A program made the translations under genes and the position numbers. A stretch of 64,000 nucleotides of DNA from assembly GCF_032878875.1 (NCBI RefSeq), contig NZ_CP118157.1, forward strand, positions 3,162,001 to 3,226,000, written 5' to 3'. Shown here piece after piece: positions 8,809-16,922 of this stretch (position 1 is its first letter; the number at the start of each line of letters is the position of its first letter). The notes beneath the pieces are model-generated. The model was not told the origin of the DNA. It saw nothing but the letters and a program-made list of their open reading frames with translations, and ran no database searches. Source of the DNA: Microbacterium sp. AB. GTDB lineage: Bacteria > Actinomycetota > Actinomycetes > Actinomycetales > Microbacteriaceae.

Positions 8809-8982
8809 TCAGCGGCGCGGCGGCGCCCACACGACGATGAGGAGCGTCGCGATCGGGCCGAGGACGAGGGAGAGGACGAACCAGTTCAGCCGGGACCGGT
8901 CCTTCTGCTCAGCGAGCCCCGCGTTGACGAGAGCCAGGGTGAGCCATCCCCCGCCGCCGGCGAGCCAGCTGTTCGCATCCAT
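8809..8982 (-). CDS. 57-residue hypothetical membrane protein
   Basis: Short gene in the 8730-9020 gap: ATG at 8982, stop at 8809-8811. It reads MDANSWLAGGG..., has a first hydrophobic stretch (residues 12-22), a polar link containing EQKDRSRLNW, and one strong helix (about 34-52) ending WAPPRR. This is the profile of a small one- or two-helix membrane protein. No function is recognised. Support comes from codon-position GC bias, the sensible hydropathy pattern and a hairpin just after the stop; an upstream ribosome binding site is not obvious. Confidence 0.6.
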   Translation of the reverse strand: MDANSWLAGGGGWLTLALVNAGLAEQKDRSRLNWFVLSLVLGPIATLLIVVWAPPRR

Positions 8983-9019
8983 CCGACCACGGTAGCGGTC
9001 GATGCGCCGGGCGCACGCA

Positions 9020-9113
9020 GCACAACGCAGGAAGTTCGGGCATGTCCAGCCGAAGCGACCGCGAAATTCCGCGGTGCCTCACCAGGGGACGAGGCGTTCT
9101 TCCTGCGCTGTGC
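9020..9113. repeat. 94-bp dyad element, copy A
   Basis: Left arm GCACAACGCAGGA (9020-9032), right arm TCCTGCGCTGTGC (9101-9113), exactly 94 bp overall. The arms pair with one mismatch and pairing extends by AAG/CTT. It begins 12 bp after the stop of the helicase gene. Same-length copies are at 23275, 49094 and 52613. Confidence 0.85.
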
Positions 9114-9125
9114 CGTGCGGATGGC

Positions 9126-11318
9126 CTACGCGGTGAGGTCCGCGACAGTCGGGCCGCCCGTGAGCTCGGAGATGAGCTCGTCGCCGGGCCGCACCTGGTC
9201 GAACGGCGCGTCGATCTCGGCGCGGCGCAGCAGGTCGTCCATCTTCCGCTGACGCTGACGCGTCACGAGGGTGACGACGCGGCCCTCTCGGCCCGCTCGG
9301 CCGGTGCGGCCGGCGCGGTGGAGGTACGTCTTGTACTCCGTGGGCGCGTCGGCCTGCACGACGAGGTCGATGTCGTCGACATGGATGCCGCGTGCGGCGA
9401 CGTCCGTCGCGACGAGCACCTGGGCGCGGCCCTTGGCGAACTTCTCGATGTTGCGGGTGCGCTTGGCCTGGTTGAGGTCGCCGTGAAGGGCGACGGCCGT
9501 GAGCCCTGCGTCCTCGAACTGCTCGGCGAGCTGCTCGGCGTAGGCACGGGTGCGCGAGAACACGAGGGTCTTCCCCTCGCGGTCGACGAGCTGGTCGAGG
9601 ATGTCGCTCTTGCTGCGCTGGTCGATGACGAGCACGTGGTGCTCGATCGTGCTCGTCTCCTGCGTCTCGCCGGCGACCTCGTAGACGGCGGGGTTCACGA
9701 GGAACTCGTCGACGAGCGCGGCGACCTCGCGGTCGAGCGTGGCCGAGAAGAGGAGCCGCTGCGATCCGTCCGCCGTCAGGCGCAGGATGCGCTGCACCGG
9801 CTCGAGGAAGCCGAGCTCGCACATGTGGTCGGCCTCGTCGAGGACCGCGACGCCGATCTGCGAGAGGTCGAGCTTTCCCTGCGCCTGCAGGTCCTCGATG
9901 CGGCCGGGCGTGCCGATGACGATGTCGACGCCCTTCTTCAGCGCGCCCACCTGGCGGCCCTGCGGCACGCCGCCGTAGATCTGCGTCGTGAACAGGCCCA
10001 CGCTGCGGGCGATGGGCTGGACGGTGCGGTCGATCTGCAGCGCCAGCTCGCGCGTCGGCGCGAGGATGAGCGCGACCGGCGAACGGCCGAACTCCCGCTT
10101 CTGCCCGGCCTTCTGCCGCAGCACGCGCTCGACGAGCGCCGCGCCGAACGCGATCGTCTTGCCGGATCCGGTGCGGCCTCGTGCGAGCACGTCGCGGCCC
10201 TCGATGATCGGCGGGATGGTCGCGGCCTGGATCGGGAACGGACGCGGGGCGCCGAGCTCCGCCAACGCGCGCTCGATGTTGTCGCCGAGGCCGAGGTCGC
10301 CGAAGCTCACCTCGGCGACGTCGGTCGCCTGTATGGCCTGGGCCTCGAGACGCTCGTGCACGACGTCGATCTGCTGCTCCTGCGCAGCCGAGCGCGCAGG
10401 ACGCTCGTCACGGCGGAAGTCGTCGCGACGCGGACGGTCGTCACGGGCGAACGCCGGACGGGAGTCGCGGGCGGGACGAGCGTCGCGGTCGTACGCAGGA
10501 CGCGCGCCGCGATTCGAGGCGGGACGGTCGTCGCGGGAGAAACGCGGACGGTCCGCGCCCGAGGGGCGGCGATCGTCGCGGTCGAAGGAGGGACGTCCGG
10601 CGCGGTCGTCACGGTTGAACGCGGGACGACCACCACGGTCATCCCGGTTGAACGCGGGGCGACCACCACGGTCATCACGGTTGTACGCCGGACGGTCATC
10701 GCGAGCAGGACGACGGTCATCCCGGTTGAACGCCGGACGACCACCACGGTCATCACGGTTGAACGCCGGACGACCACCACGGTCATCCCGGTTGAACGCC
10801 GGACGACCCGCGCGATCGTCACGGTTGTACGCCGGACGATCGTCACGAGCAGGACGACGGTCATCCCGGTTGAACGCCGGACGACCACCACGGTCATCAC
10901 GGTTGAACGCCGGACGACCCGCGCGATCGTCGCGGTTGTACGCCGGACGGTCATCGCGAGCAGGACGACGGTCGTCCCGGTTGTACGGGGGACGGCCGCC
11001 GCGGTCGTCCCGGTTGAACGCGGGGCGACCCGCGCGGTCATCGCGCGCAGGGCGACGGTCGTCGCGGTCGAAACGTCCCGATCCCGCGCTCTCGCGGCGG
11101 GGGCCGGCGTAGCCGCCCTCGCGACGCTCGTATCCGCCCTCGCGACGGGGGCCGCCGGAACGGTCGTCCGCTCGCGCGGGGCGTCCTGCCTCGTCGCGAC
11201 GCGGGCCGCGCGAGCCGGAGTCGTTCCCGCGGAACGGGCCGCCGGTCCTCTTCTTGGCGTAGCGGGGGTCGAAGTTCTGCGCGGGGCGTCCGCCTGCGGG
11301 CTTCTTGTTCTTGGGCAT
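9126..11318 (-). CDS. DEAD-box RNA helicase with a long N-terminal RDDR-repeat tail
   Basis: 730 residues. About the first 307 are low-complexity, built from some twenty RDDR-containing repeats (NRDDRGGRPAF-type units). The C-terminal part is a standard DEAD-box core: a Q-motif region (SFGDLGLGDNI), Walker A GRTGSGKT (about residue 386), PTRELALQ, DEAD in VLDEADHM (about 494), SAT, and HRAGRTGRAGR. It unwinds RNA in the cytoplasm, probably in ribosome assembly or mRNA decay. In this family disordered Arg/Asp/Phe/Tyr-rich tails can bind RNA and drive condensation (inference here). Actinobacterial homologues usually carry shorter tails. The start is the ATG at 11318. Confidence 0.9.
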   Translation of the reverse strand: MPKNKKPAGGRPAQNFDPRYAKKRTGGPFRGNDSGSRGPRRDEAGRPARADDRSGGPRREGGYERREGGYAGPRRESAGSGRFDRDDRRPARDDRAGRPAFNRDDRGGRPPYNRDDRRPARDDRPAYNRDDRAGRPAFNRDDRGGRPAFNRDDRRPARDDRPAYNRDDRAGRPAFNRDDRGGRPAFNRDDRGGRPAFNRDDRRPARDDRPAYNRDDRGGRPAFNRDDRGGRPAFNRDDRAGRPSFDRDDRRPSGADRPRFSRDDRPASNRGARPAYDRDARPARDSRPAFARDDRPRRDDFRRDERPARSAAQEQQIDVVHERLEAQAIQATDVAEVSFGDLGLGDNIERALAELGAPRPFPIQAATIPPIIEGRDVLARGRTGSGKTIAFGAALVERVLRQKAGQKREFGRSPVALILAPTRELALQIDRTVQPIARSVGLFTTQIYGGVPQGRQVGALKKGVDIVIGTPGRIEDLQAQGKLDLSQIGVAVLDEADHMCELGFLEPVQRILRLTADGSQRLLFSATLDREVAALVDEFLVNPAVYEVAGETQETSTIEHHVLVIDQRSKSDILDQLVDREGKTLVFSRTRAYAEQLAEQFEDAGLTAVALHGDLNQAKRTRNIEKFAKGRAQVLVATDVAARGIHVDDIDLVVQADAPTEYKTYLHRAGRTGRAGREGRVVTLVTRQRQRKMDDLLRRAEIDAPFDQVRPGDELISELTGGPTVADLTA
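10525..11083 (-). repeat. In-frame tandem repeats encoding the RDDR tail
   Basis: DNA repeats of about 33 bp, often joined in longer blocks that are nearly identical to each other, encode alternating FNRDDRGGRPA, YNRDDRAGRPA and ARDDRPA units. The near-identity of neighbouring blocks indicates recent expansion by slippage or unequal recombination, so copy number should vary between strains. Confidence 0.85.
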
Positions 11319-11552
11319 GGGTGTGTGTCCTTACGGGTTCTCTCGCACGAGAACAGCGCCAGGGCGCGCACGCCCGGGCAACCCGGGCTGTCAGCGGCCG
11401 GGGCCATTCATGTGATGGTCATGTGCGTCGATCGACGCTCACCATCGGCCCCTGGACTCACAACCTCGAAACACGTCCGCGCACATCGCGGCGTCCGAAG
11501 CCGACCGCACAACAATAGCGGATGCTCCTGGGTAACCGCTCGGCGTCAGAGA

Positions 11553-14500
11553 CTAGCGAGGACGATGCTGGACCGGCGCCGCGGAGGGAAGGCCCCCGGA
11601 CGTGGGGGACGACGACCGCGCAGTCACCACCGGCGGGATGTAGACCGGCGCCGGGTCGTCCGCACGCAGCGGCGGGATGTCCTCGTCCGCCGGGCGGCCG
11701 AGAAGCGGTTCGGCGCCCGATGCCGCGCTCGCACCCGGACCGGCATCCGCGCCCGCCGCCGAAACCACACCGGCGCCCGACGGCCCGACGCCCGCCCCGG
11801 CGGGCACGACGACGCGCGACTCCGCGACAGCCCCGTGATCGGCACCGCCGGGCTCACGGCCGTCCGGTCCCGTCCCGCCGTCCGACCCGTCGCCGTGACC
11901 CGCACGCCGGGCCGCACGGCGCTCCTTCGCCCCTTCGACGAGGTTGTAGAGCGTCGGCAGCACGATGAGCGTGAGCACGGTCGACGAGACGAGGCCGCCG
12001 ATGACGACGATCGCGAGCGGCTGCGAGATGAACCCGCCGTGACCCGTGATGCCCAGCGCCATGGGCGTGAGCGCGAAGATCGTCGCGAGCGCCGTCATGA
12101 GGATCGGCCGCAGACGCATGGAGGCCCCCGCGAGCGTGGCGTCGCGCGCGGAGAGCCCTCTCTCGCGGTACTGGTTCACGAGGTCGATGAGCACGATCGC
12201 GTTCGTCACGACGATGCCGATGAGCATGAGCACGCCGATGAGCGACGCCACGCCCAGCGGCACCCCGGAGGCGACCTGCAGCAGGATGGCGCCGGTCGCC
12301 GCGAACGGGACGGACACGAGGAGCAGGATGGGCTGACGCAGCGACTTGAAGGTCGCCACCATGACGACGTAGACGATGAGGATGGCGGCGAGCATCGCGA
12401 GCCCGAGCTGGCTGAACGCGTCGGCCTGGTCCTCCGCGACCCCGCCGACGGTCGCCGTCGCGCCGTCCGGGAGATCGGCCGCGGCGACGGCCGCGTTCGC
12501 CGATGCCGTCGCGACGGCGAGGTCGTCCGTCGCCGGCGGCACCGTCACGGTCGCCGTCCGGCGCCCCTGCACGGTCGTGATCGACGAGGGGCTCTCGGTC
12601 TCCTCGACCGCCGCGAGGTCCTGCAGCGGGACGACGCCCGTCGCCGTGGGGATCTGCAGCTCGCGCAGCTCCTGCACCGTCGCAGGCGGGTCCTCCGCCG
12701 CGATGTAGACCGTGAGCGACGTCTCGTCGAGCTCGATGCTGCCCGCCTGCTGCGGCTGCATGCTCGACGAGACGATCGCGCCGACGGCGGCCTCCGAGAG
12801 CCCCGCCGCGGCGGCGGCCTCGCGGTCGACCTCGACGGCGATGTACGGAAGCGACGCGGCGAGGTCGTCGGTCACGGCGCCGATGCCGTCGCGTCCGTCG
12901 AGCTCGTCGACGATGGCCTGCGTCGCCGCCGCGAGGGCGTCCGAGGTCGGCGCCTCCACGGAGACGGCGATGTCGGTCGATCCGAAGCCGGCGGCGGCCG
13001 AGACCGTCAGGTCGCCGACGCCGTCGAGCGCGGAGAGCTCGCCCTGCACCTCGGCGCGCAGCGCCTCCTGGTCGACGCCGTCGCCCGTCATGACCGAGTA
13101 GGTCACGCCGGCGCCGCCCGAGAACGCGTCCGCGAGCGCCGACCCGCTCGACCCGACCGAGACCTGCACCGTCTCGATGCCGTCGATGCCGTCGAGCGCC
13201 TCCTCGACGCGCTGGGCCGCCTCGTCCTTCGTCTCGAGGCTCGCGGTGTCGCCGAGGTCCTGCGAGATCGTCAGGGTGTTCTGCCCCGTGTCGCCGAGGA
13301 AGTTCACCTTCATGAACGGCGCGAGGGCGACCGTGCCGCCCAGCACGAGCACCGCGAGCAGGAGCGTGACGACCGAGTGACGCAGGGTCCACCGGAGGAT
13401 CGGCAGATACGACCTCTGGAGCCTCGACGGCGGCGCGTCGGGGTGCTCGGGGTCGATCCGGGCGCCCTCGGCGTCGAGAAGAGGCTTCCCGGGACGCATG
13501 AACCAGTACGCGAGCACGGGCACGATCGTGAGGGCGACGAGCAGCGACGCCGCCATGGCGATCGAGACGGTCAGCGCGAACGGCCGGAACAGCTCGCCCA
13601 CCATGTCGCCGACGAAGACGATCGGGAGGAACACGGCGACGGTCGTGATCGTCGACGCCGTGATGGCGCCAGCCACCTCTCGCACCGCGAGACGGATGGC
13701 GTCCCCCTTGTCGGCGCCGCCGACGTAGTGGCGTTTGATGTTCTCGATCACGACGATGGAGTCGTCGACGACGCGCCCGATCGAGATCGTCAGCGCGCCG
13801 AGCGTGAGCATGTTGAGCGAGTACCCGAAGGCCTGCATCCCGATGAAGGTGATGAGGACGCTCGTCGGGATGGAGATGGCCGTCACGAGCGTCGAGCGGA
13901 TCGACAGCAGGAACACGAGGATCACGAGCACGGCGAAGACGAGGCCCAGGAGCCCCTCGGTCGCGAGCGTCTCGATGGACTGCACGATGAACGGGGCCTG
14001 ATCGAAGACGACCGTGAACTCCGCGTCGGGCAGGGTCTCGCGCAGATCGGCGAGGACGGCCTGGACGCCGTCCGACACCTCGACGGTGTTCGCGGCCGGG
14101 AGCTTCGTGATCGAGATCGAGATCGCGTCCTCGCCGTTCACGCGCGAGAGCGTGGTCGTGGGGTCGTCGGTCTGCGCGACGTCGGCGACGTCGGCGATCG
14201 TGACGACCGGCGGCACGATGACCTCGCCCGTCGTCGGATCGGGCGTCGGCGAGGCGCTCGAGACGAGCGGAAGCGCGCTCAGCTGGTCGACCGAGGTGAT
14301 CTTCTCGCCCGTCTGCACCGTCAGCGTGCTGCCGTCCTCGGTGATCTCGCCGCCGGGGAAGAGCGTCCCGTTCTGCTCCAGCGCATCCGAGATCGCCTGC
14401 TGCGTGAGGCCGTTCGCGGCGAGCGCGGCCGCGTCGGGCGTGATCGTGATGCGCTGTCCGACGCCGCCGACGAGCTCCGCAGCCCCCACCCCGTCGACGT

Positions 14501-14996
14501 CCTCGATGTCCGGGACGACGACGTTCTCGAGCTGTGCCTGCGCGGCGTCGGCGTCGCCGATTCCCGAGACCGCCACCTGGATGACCGGCAGGTCGTCGAT
14601 GCTCACTGACAGCACCTGGGGCTCGACGTCGTCGGGCAGCTGGGACGAGATGCGGGTGATCGCCTGCTGCATCTTCTGCTCGGCCGTGGCGAGGTTCGAG
14701 CCGTAGGCGAAGGTCGCCTGCACGATCGACGCGTTCGTCGTCGAGGTCGCCGTGCTCGACTCCAGGTCGGGCACGGACTGGATGGCCGTCTCGATGGGCG
14801 TGGAGACGTCGGCCTCGACGACCTCGGGCGAGGCGCCGGGGTAGGTCGTCATCACGATCAGCGCGGGGAGCTCGATCGACGGGATGAGCTCCTGCTTGAG
14901 GCTCGTGAGCGAGAGCCCGCCGAAGACGGCCGCGCAGATGGTGACGAGCGCGATGAGCGCGCGGTTCTTCAAGCTGAGGATGGCGAGCTTCGACAC
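11553..14996 (-). CDS. HAE1-type RND efflux permease (AcrB-like)
   Basis: About 1147 residues with the full hydrophobic-efflux RND architecture: an N-terminal helix (about 8-30), a large periplasmic-type porter domain, a helix block with the GxxxDD-type proton-relay region (RVVDDSIVVIENI), a second porter domain, and a final helix block ending near TVLTLIVLPTLYNLVEG. A Pro/Ala/Gly-rich disordered tail of about 110 residues follows. The start is the GTG at 14996 (VSKLAILSLKNRALI), because an ATG at 15026 would only add non-family residues. No membrane-fusion or outer-membrane partner is nearby, as expected in a Gram-positive. The substrate is unknown; drugs or lipids are the usual range. The 234 bp after its stop, up to the helicase start, holds the helicase leader and nothing else recognised. 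Confidence 0.85.
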   Translation of the reverse strand: MSKLAILSLKNRALIALVTICAAVFGGLSLTSLKQELIPSIELPALIVMTTYPGASPEVVEADVSTPIETAIQSVPDLESSTATSTTNASIVQATFAYGSNLATAEQKMQQAITRISSQLPDDVEPQVLSVSIDDLPVIQVAVSGIGDADAAQAQLENVVVPDIEDVDGVGAAELVGGVGQRITITPDAAALAANGLTQQAISDALEQNGTLFPGGEITEDGSTLTVQTGEKITSVDQLSALPLVSSASPTPDPTTGEVIVPPVVTIADVADVAQTDDPTTTLSRVNGEDAISISITKLPAANTVEVSDGVQAVLADLRETLPDAEFTVVFDQAPFIVQSIETLATEGLLGLVFAVLVILVFLLSIRSTLVTAISIPTSVLITFIGMQAFGYSLNMLTLGALTISIGRVVDDSIVVIENIKRHYVGGADKGDAIRLAVREVAGAITASTITTVAVFLPIVFVGDMVGELFRPFALTVSIAMAASLLVALTIVPVLAYWFMRPGKPLLDAEGARIDPEHPDAPPSRLQRSYLPILRWTLRHSVVTLLLAVLVLGGTVALAPFMKVNFLGDTGQNTLTISQDLGDTASLETKDEAAQRVEEALDGIDGIETVQVSVGSSGSALADAFSGGAGVTYSVMTGDGVDQEALRAEVQGELSALDGVGDLTVSAAAGFGSTDIAVSVEAPTSDALAAATQAIVDELDGRDGIGAVTDDLAASLPYIAVEVDREAAAAAGLSEAAVGAIVSSSMQPQQAGSIELDETSLTVYIAAEDPPATVQELRELQIPTATGVVPLQDLAAVEETESPSSITTVQGRRTATVTVPPATDDLAVATASANAAVAAADLPDGATATVGGVAEDQADAFSQLGLAMLAAILIVYVVMVATFKSLRQPILLLVSVPFAATGAILLQVASGVPLGVASLIGVLMLIGIVVTNAIVLIDLVNQYRERGLSARDATLAGASMRLRPILMTALATIFALTPMALGITGHGGFISQPLAIVVIGGLVSSTVLTLIVLPTLYNLVEGAKERRAARRAGHGDGSDGGTGPDGREPGGADHGAVAESRVVVPAGAGVGPSGAGVVSAAGADAGPGASAASGAEPLLGRPADEDIPPLRADDPAPVYIPPVVTARSSSPTSGGLPSAAPVQHRPR

Positions 14997-15048
14997 AGAT
15001 CTCTCTCGTTCGATTCGGCCTTGCACGGTCGCGGGGGAGCAGCCCGCC

Positions 15049-15064
15049 GATACGGTTCTGTATC
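15049..15064. promoter_or_regulatory. Palindrome upstream of the RND pump, TetR-like operator candidate
   Basis: GATACGGTTCTGTATC has perfect 5-bp outer arms (GATAC/GTATC) and fits a GATACnGnnCnGTATC pattern, like many TetR-family efflux operators. It lies about 55-70 bp upstream of the RND start codon. No TetR gene is in the window. Confidence 0.45.
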
Positions 15065-15096
15065 CGCTGCCCTCATTGTTCCACGGCGTGCCAGCC

Positions 15097-15468
15097 TCAG
15101 GCGGAGAGGACGGCTCCCGCGGCGAGCCCCGCGGCCGCGGCGAGGACGCACAGCGCGAAGGTGCCGAGCACGTTCGCCAGCGCCTCGCGCGCCCGTCCCT
15201 CGCGCCACAGGACGGCGCTGTCGGCCGACACCGTGCTGAAGGTCGTGTACCCGCCGAGGAGCCCCGTCCCGATCACGGCCGGCCACGGCGACCCGAGCGA
15301 CGCGCCCGTGAGCATCCCGAGCGCGAACGATCCGGAGACGTTGACGACGAGGATCGCCCACGGGAAGCCGGCGGCGACGACGCGCGACAGGAGCGCGTCA
15401 GCCGTCCAGCGCAGTCCCGACCCGATGCCGCCGGCGACGGCGACGGCGAGCAGCAGCACGATGCTCAC
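15097..15468 (-). CDS. crcB: Fluoride channel subunit CrcB/Fluc (second of a pair)
   Basis: 123-residue four-helix membrane protein from a GTG at 15468 that overlaps the stop of the preceding crcB gene (GTGA). Family blocks are visible: NVSGSFALGMLTG in helix 2 and GGYTTFSTVSADS in helix 3, whose Phe/Thr/Ser residues line the fluoride path. Fluc channels are dual-topology dimers; in many Gram-positives two adjacent genes encode the two oppositely oriented subunits, which fits this tandem pair. The role is export of toxic fluoride. Confidence 0.9.
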   Translation of the reverse strand: MSIVLLLAVAVAGGIGSGLRWTADALLSRVVAAGFPWAILVVNVSGSFALGMLTGASLGSPWPAVIGTGLLGGYTTFSTVSADSAVLWREGRAREALANVLGTFALCVLAAAAGLAAGAVLSA

Positions 15469-15911
15469 GCGTCCCCTCCCGTCGCTCCGCGGGCGAGGCG
15501 CCCGCCGACGACGAGCCCCGCGACGGCCGAGGCCGTGGCCAGGAACAGCACGAGGAGCGCCGCCGACAGCATGAGGACGTATCCGAGCGGCTCGGTGCCG
15601 AAGGGTGCGATCGGGCCGTGGCCGGACGGCGTCGCGAGCGAGCCGACCTGCACGGCGAAGGCGCTGTACGTCGTGAAGCCGCCGAGCACCCCGGGGCCGA
15701 GGAGAGCCCGCCAGCGCGGATGCCGGTCGCCCAGCGCTCCCACGACGACGCCGAGGAGGAGCGATCCGGCGACGTTGACGGCGGCGGTCGCCCAGAAGCC
15801 CGCCGCGTCGTCCCCGCGGACGGGGAGCGTCAGCGCGTACCGGGCGCCGGTCCCGAGCGCCCCGCCCAGGCACACGAACGTCAGCAGCTCCCAGCGGATT
15901 CGGCGCATCAC
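15465..15911 (-). CDS. crcB: Fluoride channel subunit CrcB/Fluc (first of a pair)
   Basis: 148-residue partner of the downstream crcB gene, with NVAGSLLLGVVVGAL and GGFTTYSAFAVQVG as the family's helix-2 and helix-3 signatures. It starts MMRRIRWELL at 15911 (a second ATG at 15908 is equally possible). The basic N-terminus here versus the neutral one in its partner suggests opposite membrane orientation, consistent with a heterodimeric channel. A TAGGCT -10-like box ends seven bases before the start, suggesting a leaderless message. No fluoride riboswitch was recognised upstream. Confidence 0.9.
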   Translation of the reverse strand: MMRRIRWELLTFVCLGGALGTGARYALTLPVRGDDAAGFWATAAVNVAGSLLLGVVVGALGDRHPRWRALLGPGVLGGFTTYSAFAVQVGSLATPSGHGPIAPFGTEPLGYVLMLSAALLVLFLATASAVAGLVVGGRLARGATGGDA

Positions 15912-15918
15912 GGCGGCC

Positions 15919-15924
15919 AGCCTA
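15919..15924 (-). promoter_or_regulatory. -10 box of the crcB pair
   Basis: TAGGCT on the minus strand with seven bases to the ATG at 15911, the spacing typical of leaderless actinobacterial transcripts. A small CGAAGC/GCTTCG hairpin lies just upstream. Confidence 0.4.
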
Positions 15925-15956
15925 TGCCGCGAAGCGAATGCTTCGGCTCGCGGGGA

Positions 15957-15998
15957 CGCGAAAGTCGCCGCGGAGGGCGGTCCGCGGCGACTTTCGCG
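15957..15998 (-). terminator. Perfect 18-bp hairpin after the DUF3073 gene
   Basis: Arms 15957-15974 and 15981-15998 are exactly complementary (CGCGAAAGTCGCCGCGGA), with loop GGGCGG. It sits 18 bp past the DUF3073 stop and before the crcB promoter. It is probably a transcription terminator, though no T-run follows. Confidence 0.7.
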
Positions 15999-16016
15999 AT
16001 CGGGTCGAGAGGAGGT

Positions 16017-16205
16017 CTACGCCTTCTCGAGTTCGTCTTCGTCCTCGTCCTCGTCGGCGTACTGGTCGGCCCAGCGGTCGACGTACTGATCATCGTCAGG
16101 ATGACCCAGTTCGCGCTCCAGCGCCGAATAATCGACAGTCGGGCTGAACGACTTGAGTTCACGGGCGAGCTTTGTGTGCTTCGCCTTCTGACGGCCACGG
16201 CCCAT
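16017..16205 (-). CDS. DUF3073 family protein
   Basis: 62 residues starting MGRGRQKAKHTKLAREL, the hallmark of the small actinobacterial DUF3073 family. A basic N-terminal half is followed by YSALERELG and an extremely acidic tail (DEDEDEDELE). The function is unknown; the charge split suggests nucleic-acid or ribosome association (inference). In many actinobacteria this gene neighbours purF/purM, which lie about 3.6 kb away here. An AGGGGG ribosome binding site precedes the ATG. Confidence 0.88.
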   Translation of the reverse strand: MGRGRQKAKHTKLARELKSFSPTVDYSALERELGHPDDDQYVDRWADQYADEDEDEDELEKA

Positions 16206-16356
16206 GCGCGAGACCCCCTTATGTTGAGCACCGGGCTCATGCGCCAGCCCGAATGCGTAACTTCCGACAGCCGGCAGATGCCGGGAAAGAGTAGGATCCA
16301 GGATACCACGCGGCCTCGCACCCGGCCGGGCTGCGGCATCGAGAGGAGACGCCGCC

Positions 16357-16908
16357 ATGAGCGACGACGAGGTCTTCCCGGCCGACGAGGCGAGCACACC
16401 CGGAGACGACGAGGCGCTTCGCGGCGCGGTCGTCGCCGGAGCCATCCCCGGTCAGCCGCCCCGCGTCCTGAGGGAGGCCGCCAAGTACGCCGCTCTGCTG
16501 CACGCGCCGCTCGTCGTCACGCACGTCGACGTCACGAGATTCGTCACGTACGAGGACCCCGACGGCTTCGTGCAGACCGCGCCCATCGACATCCACGTCG
16601 ACGTGGGCGCCGAGGAGCTCGACGCCGTGAGACAGGTCGCGTCGGAGGCCCTCGCCGGCCAGAAGGTCACCTGGGCCGTCCGGCAGCTCGTCGGAGACCC
16701 GGCCCTCGCCCTCAAGCACTTCGCCGACAAGATCGACGCCCGTCTCATCGTCGTCGGCACGCGCAAGCGGGGCATCGGGGACTCGATCCGCGAGTTCTTC
16801 ACCGGATCGGTCGCCGCCCGCCTGTCGCATCGCCAGCATCGGAGCATCCTCGTCGTCCCCCTCGGCGAGCCGCTGGAAGACGACGAGGACTGGCCGATCG
16901 AGGAGTAG
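16357..16908 (+). CDS. Universal stress protein (UspA family)
   Basis: 183 residues with a single Usp domain. The nucleotide-binding G-2x-G-9x-G(S) signature is readable in the segment VVGTRKRGIGDSIREFFTGS, followed by RSILVVPLG. This predicts an ATP-binding Usp. The N-terminal 25 residues are acidic. A GAGGAG ribosome binding site precedes the ATG and a TAGGAT -10-like box lies at 16292-16297. It is divergent from DUF3073. Confidence 0.88.
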   Translation: MSDDEVFPADEASTPGDDEALRGAVVAGAIPGQPPRVLREAAKYAALLHAPLVVTHVDVTRFVTYEDPDGFVQTAPIDIHVDVGAEELDAVRQVASEALAGQKVTWAVRQLVGDPALALKHFADKIDARLIVVGTRKRGIGDSIREFFTGSVAARLSHRQHRSILVVPLGEPLEDDEDWPIEE

Positions 16909-16922
16909 CCCGGGTTCGCCGC

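Noticed and set aside
10525..11083. Repeat array considered as a CRISPR
   Set aside because: The repeats are in frame inside a helicase, have no unique spacers of constant length and encode a regular RDDR peptide pattern. No cas genes are present.
9042..14609. 1855-codon open frame on the plus strand across the helicase and RND genes
   Set aside because: It is a shadow of two minus-strand genes in very GC-rich DNA. The translation is Arg/Glu/Val-rich without domains, while the opposite strand gives complete families.
15912..16016. Fluoride riboswitch upstream of crcB
   Set aside because: No matching pseudoknot core was found; the region is taken up by a perfect hairpin and a -10 box seven bases before the start, leaving no leader.
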